A DNA stretch of 24,501 nucleotides from a virus. This document shows, in pieces, positions 18,445 through 24,501 of this stretch. The stretch covers positions 1 to 24,501 of the IMG/VR virus record IMGVR_UViG_3300032322_002317. The stretch is one strand, 5' to 3'. A model generated the notes under the pieces. It did no database searches, was not told the origin of the DNA, and worked only from the letters and a program-made list of their open reading frames with translations. The position numbers were made by a program, and so were the translations under genes. The number at the start of each line of letters is the position of its first letter. Positions within the stretch are counted from its first letter, which is position 1.

Positions 18445-19874
18445 CTGCCACTCTTACCCGCAGTGAAAAAGGCTACAGCTCCAAGGTCCAGAATGTCCTC
18501 GTCAGTATTGGGGAAACTCTTGTTCGTGCTCAATACCCCGAACTTACCGAGCGTCAGACAGCAGTCGTCGCCGACATTGTCGAAATGATGGTTGCGGATG
18601 CTATACCTGACTTTCATGCAAGTCTTCGGGGTCCCGCCGGTACTGGTAAAACCGTTCTACTGGTAGGGCTGATTGTCGCTTTGGACATCTTGGAGCTGAA
18701 GGTTGTAGTGACGTCGTTCACACACAAAGCATGCTCCGTGATTGCCGCCCACATGGAGCATCTTAGACCGTACATGCGCCAAAAGGTCGAACCCGTCACC
18801 CTGCACCGGCTGTTGAATCTTAAGCCGCAGCGGGCTGAGTATGGGAAACCTGAGACCTTTACTCAAACAAGACCACCGGAACTAGATGGTGTCGACTTTG
18901 TGCTTGTTGACGAGTGTTCGATGGTGGGTAAAGACCTTGTTTTACATATCGAGAAGGGCATTGTTGAAGCCGGGATTCCGATTCTGTACGCCGGAGATTC
19001 CTCCCAGCTAAAGCCGGTCAACGAGGATACGCTATCCACGACATTCAAAACTCCAATTAAGTACAAACTAACTGAGATCCTCCGGCATGACGGAGCGATC
19101 CTGAACCTAGCGACGAAGATTAGAACAATGAAGTATCTACCTCAGGTGGCTCCGGCCTCAGGCGGTGATACCGATGTAGTGGTTTACAAGAACTCCGGGC
19201 TGTTGGAGCAAGCCTGGTTGGAGTCGGTTCAGCATTCTGACCGAGGGGAAGGTACAGTCATGCTGACCTACATGAATAAGCATAGGAGAGCCTTTAATCG
19301 TCAGGCCCGGATCGCAATAATGGGTGAGGACGCTCCCCGTTTTATAGAAGGGGACACCTTGTTAACACTGTCTCCGATCATGCAGGACGACAAGGTCCTG
19401 TATAGCAACAATGAGGATGTTCATATTGTCGATCCCCCGAAGTTGCTTGAAGGCTTTCAACCTATTCATGAACTGGACTTTACTTGCTCTACTTGGCGGA
19501 TCCGAACAGAGAAGGGTATCCAGCTTTTTGTGCTAGAAGACCAGGGCGAGATAGACAGATTTAACAAGTTCGTCAAGGGACTTGGAGCAGAAATCTCTAA
19601 GGAGGCGAAAGCCGCGAAAGGTGGCTCTTACCAAGATATTCGGGCAGTAAAACGCCGCTGGGCTACACAGTATTTTCCCCTTCGTGCGTTCTTTGCTGAT
19701 GTCGATTTCCGCTATGCACTGACTATTCACAAATCACAGGGCAGCACATTCCGCTACGTCTATATCAATGACGACTACAGAAAAGCGCGGGATCAGCAGC
19801 AGCAGTTGATGTACGTCGCGGTAACGCGAGCTTCGCGAGAAGTACATCATCTTGATACACGGGTTTCCGTGTAA
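18441..19874 (+). CDS. SF1 DNA helicase, Dda/RecD-like
   Basis: This 477-residue helicase shows ordered SF1B motifs: motif I GPAGTGKT (64-71), Ia-like VVVTSFTHKACSVI, motif II VDECSM, motif III LYAGDSSQLKPV, and near the C-terminus LTIHKSQGSTFRYVYI (motif V) and QQLMYVAVTRAS (motif VI). Length and order fit T4 Dda, a 5'-3' helicase that helps replication initiation and recombination. The start is GTG, overlapping the RHH stop. It belongs to the rightward replication operon between RHH regulator and DNA polymerase. Confidence 0.88.
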   Translation: MTATLTRSEKGYSSKVQNVLVSIGETLVRAQYPELTERQTAVVADIVEMMVADAIPDFHASLRGPAGTGKTVLLVGLIVALDILELKVVVTSFTHKACSVIAAHMEHLRPYMRQKVEPVTLHRLLNLKPQRAEYGKPETFTQTRPPELDGVDFVLVDECSMVGKDLVLHIEKGIVEAGIPILYAGDSSQLKPVNEDTLSTTFKTPIKYKLTEILRHDGAILNLATKIRTMKYLPQVAPASGGDTDVVVYKNSGLLEQAWLESVQHSDRGEGTVMLTYMNKHRRAFNRQARIAIMGEDAPRFIEGDTLLTLSPIMQDDKVLYSNNEDVHIVDPPKLLEGFQPIHELDFTCSTWRIRTEKGIQLFVLEDQGEIDRFNKFVKGLGAEISKEAKAAKGGSYQDIRAVKRRWATQYFPLRAFFADVDFRYALTIHKSQGSTFRYVYINDDYRKARDQQQQLMYVAVTRASREVHHLDTRVSV

Positions 19875-19877
19875 GAG

Positions 19878-20093
19878 GTGATCAGTATAGATATGGACTT
19901 ACGTCTTTTCGCCTTTAAGTACATCTCGCCTTTTTCTATTACACCCGACTACAGAGCGATACCGGCGGCCTCGGGGGAGAGGGCTGAGTTGGAGCTGCGT
20001 CGTCAGGTGCCCTGCGCTAGAAACGTCACTCTTATCTCACTTATGGATTACCGCAGACAAACAGCCGGCTCTCATCGTCATGGTAAAGCTTAA
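19878..20093 (+). CDS. Small hypothetical protein, 71 aa, between helicase and polymerase
   Basis: The frame opens at GTG 19878, three bases after the helicase stop, or at ATG 19893, which has GAGGTG about ten bases upstream. It ends 14 bases inside the polymerase gene. The N-terminal DMDLRLFAFKYISPFSITPD is plausible; the remainder is Arg-rich and less convincing. If real it couples helicase and polymerase translation. No family is recognised. Confidence 0.4.
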   Translation: MISIDMDLRLFAFKYISPFSITPDYRAIPAASGERAELELRRQVPCARNVTLISLMDYRRQTAGSHRHGKA

Positions 20094-22035
20094 CAACAGT
20101 CACAGCTTCTTCAATTCACCTAGTCAGCACAAACTGCTTATTGATGAACTGTGGACACTCTGTACGGTTAAAGGTCCTGTGGGGCTTGATACCGAGACTC
20201 TAGGTCTCGACCCCTTCAAAGACCGTGTCCGCCTGATTCAACTGGGCACCCCAGATCATTGCATCATCGTCGATCTTGACGGGTGGCGCACTAGGGATTC
20301 TGAAGGTGAGGTCGTCCGGGCGGTGCCATGGGGGAAGCCAGGGCTGAAGGAGTTGAAAACCATGCTGGAAGGTGCTCAGCCGAAGGTGCTGCAGAACGCA
20401 GCGTTCGATCTCAACATGCTCCGGGCTGAGGGGCTTGTTATCAAGAGCCCGATCTTTGACACCATGATTGCGTCGAAGATCATTACTAATGGGACAGATC
20501 ACAAGAATGACCTTGGTTCTATTGTTGCCCGTTATCTTAAGATCTTTCTCCCGAAAGAACTGCAGAAAGCCGATTGGGGCGGGGTGATCACGGAAGACAT
20601 GCTGGGCTATGCGGCCAGGGACGCCAAGGTGCTGCCGTTGTTGGTTGAGCCGATGATGGACAAGTTGAAGGTCAGCAAGGTCACTTCAACTGTTTCACTC
20701 TTCGATGTCTTCTGCCTGGAGATGCAGGCACTGCGACCGATTGCGTACATGCAGTGGCACGGATTCAAGTTCGACAGTGCCAGAGCGAAGCAGTTAGAAA
20801 AAGATCTAGAAGCTAACTCCGCGAAGCTTAAAGCGGAGTTTCTTTACGCTCTCGACGCTACCCTCCAGCATCGTCACCCTGAGGACGAAACGAAGTGGTT
20901 GCCACGGGATCCTGACGGAAGCCTCAACCTGCGGAAGAGGAACGTAGGGAGAGGGAAGCACAAGATGCTTGCGGGGTTTAACCCTGGTAGTACCCAGCAG
21001 ATGACAAGGGCGCTGACTGATGCGGGGATTATCCTGCCTCCGGCGAAGCCAGTTAAAGGCAAGGCCCCCGAGGCCGGTAAGGTCTCCCTCGACCAGAACC
21101 TGCTCGCTTTCCTGCGGAGCGACTACCCACTGATCGACCAGTACATGACATGGAGCACTGCGGATACGCGAGTGTCCTGTGTGCAGACGTTGCTGAAAGC
21201 TGCGGCGAAGCATGGGGATCGGATCCACTGCCGGTACATGCAGATGGGGACTGCAACGGGGAGGCTGAGTGCAAATGAGCCCAACCTCCAGCAAGTCCCA
21301 CGCGCCAAAGAATTCCGTTCTTTATTCGTCGCTCGTCCTGGGTTCAAACTCGTCTGCGCAGACTTCAGCCAGATCGAGCTTCGTGTTGCTGCTGAGCTTT
21401 CGCTGGAAGAGCGGATGATTCAGGCTTATGCAGATGGAAGGGATCTGCATACTGAAACCGCTTCCTCCATTGCCCGAGTACCTTTGAATGAAGTTACTAA
21501 GGCAATGAGAACCTCAGCGAAGATTGCAAACTTCGGGTTGCTTTTTGGGGCAGGAGCGGCAACGTTCCAACGTCAAGCATTAGCACAATACGGCATTCTC
21601 TATACAATGTCGGAATGTAAGGCTATTGTCGAAGGCTTCCGCATTGCCTATCCTCGCCTTTATGAATGGCAGCAGGAGGAGGGTCAGTCCCGTTCCACAG
21701 CTGTTTTCACTCGGTATGGGCGGAGACGGATCCTGATCGGGTTCAACGATAAATACACGACTCGGATCAATACTCAAGTCCAAGGGACTGCTGGGGACAT
21801 TGCCAAGATTGCTATGGCGATGCTGTGGGAAAAGCTGAGGGAACAACAAGAAGAACACGCTGTACTAATTTCCTCTTGCCATGATGAATTGGTGATGGAA
21901 GTCCGCGAGAGCCAGGTGAAGGAATGGGCTCACACGCTCAAGTCTTGTATGGAAAACGCCGGAGGCGTCGTCTGTAAGAGAGTCCCGATCCTCGCCGAAG
22001 TCGGCATCGGTGATACCTGGGCGGACGCAAAGTAG
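20080..22035 (+). CDS. Family A DNA polymerase with 3'-5' exonuclease
   Basis: This is a 651-residue phage PolA. The exonuclease domain has Exo I GLDTETLGLD (Asp37, Glu39), Exo II near QNAAFDLNML and Exo III YAARDAKVLPLL. The polymerase domain has motif A DFSQIELR (Asp428), motif B RTSAKIANFGLLFG (Arg477, Lys481, Phe485) and motif C HDE (601-603). The position equivalent to E. coli Tyr766 is Phe489, which is unusual. Position 762 is Phe. There is no 5' nuclease domain, as is usual in phage enzymes. It is the replicative polymerase of the rightward operon. Confidence 0.95.
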   Translation: MVKLNNSHSFFNSPSQHKLLIDELWTLCTVKGPVGLDTETLGLDPFKDRVRLIQLGTPDHCIIVDLDGWRTRDSEGEVVRAVPWGKPGLKELKTMLEGAQPKVLQNAAFDLNMLRAEGLVIKSPIFDTMIASKIITNGTDHKNDLGSIVARYLKIFLPKELQKADWGGVITEDMLGYAARDAKVLPLLVEPMMDKLKVSKVTSTVSLFDVFCLEMQALRPIAYMQWHGFKFDSARAKQLEKDLEANSAKLKAEFLYALDATLQHRHPEDETKWLPRDPDGSLNLRKRNVGRGKHKMLAGFNPGSTQQMTRALTDAGIILPPAKPVKGKAPEAGKVSLDQNLLAFLRSDYPLIDQYMTWSTADTRVSCVQTLLKAAAKHGDRIHCRYMQMGTATGRLSANEPNLQQVPRAKEFRSLFVARPGFKLVCADFSQIELRVAAELSLEERMIQAYADGRDLHTETASSIARVPLNEVTKAMRTSAKIANFGLLFGAGAATFQRQALAQYGILYTMSECKAIVEGFRIAYPRLYEWQQEEGQSRSTAVFTRYGRRRILIGFNDKYTTRINTQVQGTAGDIAKIAMAMLWEKLREQQEEHAVLISSCHDELVMEVRESQVKEWAHTLKSCMENAGGVVCKRVPILAEVGIGDTWADAK

Positions 22036-22063
22036 TCTCATTTTGAGATAATGCTGTTATACT
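22036..22063 (+). promoter_or_regulatory. Palindrome plus extended -10 promoter after the polymerase gene
   Basis: A 13-base hairpin, TCTCA/TGAGA with a 3-base loop (22036-22048), overlaps where a -35 would be. TGTTATACT gives an extended -10 (TATACT at 22058-22063). There is no consensus -35, so an activator or a repressor at the palindrome is possible. Confidence 0.45.
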
Positions 22064-22084
22064 GAAAGCAGCCGCACTACTGCC

Positions 22085-22297
22085 GTGGCCCACTCTCTGC
22101 ACCAAGAAATTCGCCGGGAAGTTTCGTTCGCCCTCGGGGAAGCTCAGTCTCAAAACACCTGGGTTGAGGCGGGGATCGCTGTTGAGGTAGTTCGGCATCG
22201 GCTGGAGCGGCATTTTCAGCATGTGATTTTCCAAGGAGAGGACGGCAGGGCAGTTCGTGGCGACCACTACATCCGCAGTCTTATGCAATTACGGTGA
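22085..22297 (+). CDS. Small hypothetical protein, 70 aa
   Basis: The start is GTG at 22085, about 15 bases after the likely transcription start from the extended -10. The sequence is helical and charged (HQEIRREVSFALGEAQSQNT, then AVEVVRHRLERHFQHVIFQG), with a GDHYIRSLMQ end. I cannot name it. It lies between polymerase and cyAbrB on the same strand, and an operator-like motif (22300-22314) starts three bases after its stop. Confidence 0.5.
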   Translation: MAHSLHQEIRREVSFALGEAQSQNTWVEAGIAVEVVRHRLERHFQHVIFQGEDGRAVRGDHYIRSLMQLR

Positions 22298-22299
22298 GG

Positions 22300-22345
22300 G
22301 TCGACCGATTCAGGGGTTGTTTGTCAGACCTTTATGACCTATGCT
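22300..22345 (+). promoter_or_regulatory. Operator-like motif and promoter of the cyAbrB gene
   Basis: GTCGACCGATTCAGG (22300-22314) differs by one base from the motif at 1625-1639. Right after it, TTGTTT (22317-22322) and TATGCT (22340-22345) are 17 bases apart. Transcription would start near 22352. Confidence 0.5.
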
Positions 22346-22825
22346 GAGAGGGTCACTTTCACACGTATCAAATCCGTGTCCACAGTCATTTCCGGTCGCG
22401 ATCTGCTGAGCCTGGTCAAGGAGAACCCCGATATGGGCGGTTCTTCGCTGGCGCTTCTCGCCGGCTACTCGCGCACCAACCGCAAAGATGAGGAGGTCGC
22501 CGACGTCAGCGCCTTCAAGGACGCTCTGCTAGAGGCTAAAGGTCTCTCTATCAAATCCGAGGTGCGCGGTCGTGCCGCCGCCAACGAGACCACTGTGCAT
22601 GCCTCCGGCCAGATCCTGATCGGCTCTATCTACGCCCGTGAAGCAGGTGTCGGCCCTGGTGATGTTTACTCCATCACCATTAACGACGGTGGTCAGATCG
22701 TGCTCGATGTCACTCACCGCGAACCTGGCAGTCCTCTACCGTTCAAGGTGTATGAGCGGCAGCCTAAGGCCACCGGAACTCAGCCGGATAGTGCCCCTGC
22801 GTCCTTGGAGCCGGTCGCTGCCTGA
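22334..22825 (+). CDS. Cyanobacterial AbrB-like transcription regulator (cyAbrB)
   Basis: The protein (up to 163 aa) has the cyAbrB layout. An N-terminal helical part (SGRDLLSLVKENPDMGGSSL, then LAGYSR and DVSAFKDALLEAKGL) is followed by a C-terminal AbrB-like beta domain (TTVHASGQILIGSIYAREAG, then VGPGDVYSITINDGGQIVLD). cyAbrBs are DNA-binding regulators restricted to cyanobacteria that act on carbon, nitrogen and redox genes. The ATG at 22334 lies within the predicted promoter, so GTG 22376 may be the real start and matches the family's usual N-terminus better. The tail is Pro/Ala-rich. It is the last gene of the rightward operon. Confidence 0.82.
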   Translation: MTYAERVTFTRIKSVSTVISGRDLLSLVKENPDMGGSSLALLAGYSRTNRKDEEVADVSAFKDALLEAKGLSIKSEVRGRAAANETTVHASGQILIGSIYAREAGVGPGDVYSITINDGGQIVLDVTHREPGSPLPFKVYERQPKATGTQPDSAPASLEPVAA

Positions 22826-22853
22826 TACTGCCTGATCAGTAACGGTAAAAGGA

Positions 22854-22886
22854 AAAGCCCCCCCAAGGTCGTCCTCGGGGGGCTTT
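22854..22886. terminator. Strong intrinsic terminator, probably bidirectional
   Basis: AAAGCCCCCC pairs with GGGGGGCTTT around a 13-base loop. T-rich tails occur on both sides (TTTCTT on plus, TTTTCCTTTT on minus). It separates the rightward operon from the convergent integrase operon. Confidence 0.85.
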
Positions 22887-22899
22887 CTTGCGTCTGGTG

Positions 22900-23238
22900 T
22901 CATGGAAGTCGCAACTGACTGCGGTTCAGGAACTCATCAACAGCTACACGGCGGTGGAACCGATACCGGGGCTTCTTTACTGTACCTATATTCCTAATGG
23001 ACTTATTAGTAAATATCCCCTTCGCCATATAGTAGCTGAGGCTATTTGGATTTTTGATTCCCGCGATCCTGCAGAACGCTGAGGAATCCACCCAGTCCGC
23101 TCGATCGTCGCTGCTGTCTTCCGCTGTTCGCTTCTCCTGGACCGTTCGCTCCTGTATCAGTTCAGTCAATCGCTGGAGGCACTTCTCGATCCCCTCTAGA
23201 CGGTCGGAGATGAGCAGGTCGGTGCTCGGCTCATTCAT
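22900..23238 (-). CDS. Excisionase-like HTH protein, 112 aa
   Basis: The N-terminal half is a short coiled coil (DRLEGIEKCLQRLTELIQER). The C-terminal half reads DWVDSSAFCRIAGIKNPNSL, YYMAKGIF, RNIGTVKKPRYRFHRRVAVD, EFLNR, a winged-helix/MerR-like pattern I recall next to integrases in cyanobacterial mobile elements. Position directly downstream of the integrase suggests a recombination directionality factor or integrase regulator. This is inferred from context; the protein is larger than typical excisionases. It ends at the bidirectional terminator. Confidence 0.65.
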   Translation of the reverse strand: MNEPSTDLLISDRLEGIEKCLQRLTELIQERTVQEKRTAEDSSDDRADWVDSSAFCRIAGIKNPNSLSYYMAKGIFTNKSIRNIGTVKKPRYRFHRRVAVDEFLNRSQLRLP

Positions 23239-23276
23239 GTACGGGACCGTCCAGCTGTTTCAACCAGAATAGGTCA

Positions 23277-24323
23277 TTACAGATTGAATCTGCCCCTCAT
23301 TTTGGAAAGCTCTGCCGCGTTGAGCCACCGCTGATAGACCCGTTCGTGGATTCCCACTCCGTGTCCCATAAGTCTTGCTGCAAGGCTGCTCGGGACGCCA
23401 GCCAAGAGCAGTCGGATGGCGTAGGCATGCCGGAGGTTGTAGAGGGCAAAGGGGGATGGTCCTCGGGTATGAATATAGATATTCGCCCTGTTGGTGAAGT
23501 GCTCGCGTCTGCAGCTCGGCCTTCGCTCATTGTGTAAATCAAACTTCTCGACCCATGCCTTTGGGGCAGGCCACACAACGCGATAGCCAGTTTTCGTTGT
23601 GTCCCCCACCTCCGCTTCGGTATCGGCTGTTAATCGAACGTCGAACACCTCATGGGGCCGCAGCCCGTAGACGGCGCACATTCCAAACACCCATCTCCAC
23701 TCGGGCTGTTTAATCGCTCCCCAGATCTCCGCGATCTGATCGTCCGGGGGAATATCTCGGGGCCTCAGGGAGCGGACGGTGTAGCCGGTGAACGCCGCCC
23801 GCAGGGGAGCGCAATCCAGCCCGCAGGCACCCGCCACTGCTGTGATCACCTGACCGTAGGACCGCCGCTTCGCCGATTTCGCGGGCATGCGCTCGATTAC
23901 GCCCAGGAGCAAATCGAGGGTCAGCTCCCCCGAGGACGGGACACACCGGAGTGCTGGATCCCAGCGGCGGCTCCAGTTGGTCTTCGTGCCGGATCTCTCG
24001 GCGAATATCCGGCGAGCTGTGGCATGGAACGTTTCCAGCGTGGGCCTCGCCTCGTCCTCGGGGGGTCCCCAGGTCGCCCAGGTGAAGGCTCCTTGGCGGA
24101 TCTGGAGGCCCAGATTCATCGCTTGTCCCTCCGCCACCCCCAGGCCGGCGAGGTTGGCCTCCAGACCGAGGGCGATTCGCTGCTGTCGGCGCCCTACTCC
24201 GGTGCGCTCGGGCAGCGTGGCCACCAGGCTGAGCCGCTTTCCCCGGTGCTCGATACGGCAGCGGAAGCCCGCGACCTTCAGCCTGGCGTTGACCTCCCCG
24301 AGGGTGGCGCGGAAGCGATCCAT
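23277..24323 (-). CDS. int: Tyrosine recombinase (integrase)
   Basis: This 348-residue integrase has an N-terminal arm-binding/core-binding part and a C-terminal catalytic domain. Catalytic residues are visible: Arg222 in YGLRPHEV, probably Lys244 in DTTKTGYR, Tyr295-x2-Arg298 in ALYNLRHAYA (Tyr replacing the usual His), His321 in ARLMGHGVGIHERVY and nucleophile Tyr330. It joins the element to the host chromosome through site-specific strand exchange. It is transcribed leftward, with the excisionase-like gene behind it. Upstream (24334-24377) are three short repeats that could be arm-type sites. No tRNA or att core can be confirmed in the window. Confidence 0.9.
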   Translation of the reverse strand: MDRFRATLGEVNARLKVAGFRCRIEHRGKRLSLVATLPERTGVGRRQQRIALGLEANLAGLGVAEGQAMNLGLQIRQGAFTWATWGPPEDEARPTLETFHATARRIFAERSGTKTNWSRRWDPALRCVPSSGELTLDLLLGVIERMPAKSAKRRSYGQVITAVAGACGLDCAPLRAAFTGYTVRSLRPRDIPPDDQIAEIWGAIKQPEWRWVFGMCAVYGLRPHEVFDVRLTADTEAEVGDTTKTGYRVVWPAPKAWVEKFDLHNERRPSCRREHFTNRANIYIHTRGPSPFALYNLRHAYAIRLLLAGVPSSLAARLMGHGVGIHERVYQRWLNAAELSKMRGRFNL

Positions 24324-24333
24324 GGAATGGGGT

Positions 24334-24377
24334 TGGCTTGAATCTGGCTTAAACCAGTCTGACTGTGGTGGCTTAAA
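24334..24377. repeat. Three TGGCTTrAA repeats upstream of integrase
   Basis: TGGCTTGAA (24334-24342), TGGCTTAAA (24345-24353) and TGGCTTAAA (24369-24377) lie just upstream of the integrase start. The middle copy is part of a palindrome with CTGG/CCAG arms. They are candidates for integrase arm sites or an autoregulatory operator. The remaining bases to 24501 hold a GGGTTTT/AAAACCC hairpin and nothing else I can name. Confidence 0.4.
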
Positions 24378-24501
24378 CAGGTCAAGCGAAGTACGAAACA
24401 GTCCGGTTGTGATCGGGTAGAGCGGCTGCGCTGCAGGGGGTTTGAGGCTACGCCTGGGTTTTGGCCCCTAAAACCCATAGCTCTGAGTCCTCCCACCAGG
24501 G

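Noticed and set aside
23652-24341. A 229-codon plus-strand frame opposite integrase
   Set aside because: It is a shadow of the integrase; Gly/Pro/Arg/Leu-rich, without motifs.
24460-24501. A tRNA 3'-end-like string (GAGTCCTCCCACCA) that could mark an att site in a tRNA gene
   Set aside because: The preceding bases do not form a T-arm and the acceptor spacing is wrong, so it is not a tRNA end.

Overview
The window reads as the replication, regulation and integration half of a temperate phage, prophage or closely related integrative element of a cyanobacterium, most likely of the Synechococcus/Cyanobium type. The host call rests on three things: a cyanobacteria-specific AbrB (cyAbrB) gene at 22334-22825, a cyanobacterial group 2-like sigma70 gene, and a predicted repressor (14456-15166) whose HTH segment resembles Synechococcus proteins as I remember them. 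The mobile-element call rests on a tyrosine integrase, a Prim-Pol/zinc-finger/RepA helicase, a family A DNA polymerase, a Dda-like helicase, a dNMP kinase, a PD-(D/E)XK exonuclease and a DUF932 protein. No terminase, portal, capsid or tail gene is visible, so the structural module is absent or lies outside the window.

Layout. (1) 1-8868, minus strand: a tightly packed run of about 20 small genes, many overlapping by 1-4 bases, plus the DUF932 gene behind its own promoter. Most are phage-type proteins of unknown function. They include an exported protein and several microproteins of 30-57 aa. (2) 8869-10294: sparse coding, with two minus-strand small genes and an approximately 850-base gene-poor stretch of hairpins, tandem minus-strand promoters and two rRNA-like boxA motifs. 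(3) 10295-14005, minus strand: sigma factor, YodC-like protein, dNMP kinase, exonuclease, XRE regulator, putative ssDNA-binding protein and a small possible RHH protein. (4) 14040-15475: a small hypothetical gene, a predicted HTH repressor and the divergent control region. (5) 15476-22825, plus strand: the replication operon, from primase-helicase through RHH regulator, Dda-like helicase and DNA polymerase to cyAbrB, ending at a strong probably bidirectional terminator. Its first gene carries a cluster of iterons that looks like an internal replication origin. (6) 22900-24323, minus strand: integrase followed by an excisionase-like HTH protein.

How it may work. A lambda-like logic fits. A central repressor lies between a leftward and a rightward program. 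The rightward operon replicates DNA from iterons embedded in the primase-helicase gene. The leftward program makes nucleotide, recombination and sigma functions, then crosses a long structured leader into the small-gene operon. A motif close to GTCAACCGATTCAGG recurs at several promoters and may be the element's shared operator or a conserved -35 context. The most novel candidate is the 9479-10155 minus-strand RNA region. It could be a large ornate noncoding RNA (compare the GOLLD and ROOL classes in phages) or a very long nut-like antitermination leader. All functional calls come from reading motifs; no database search was run.
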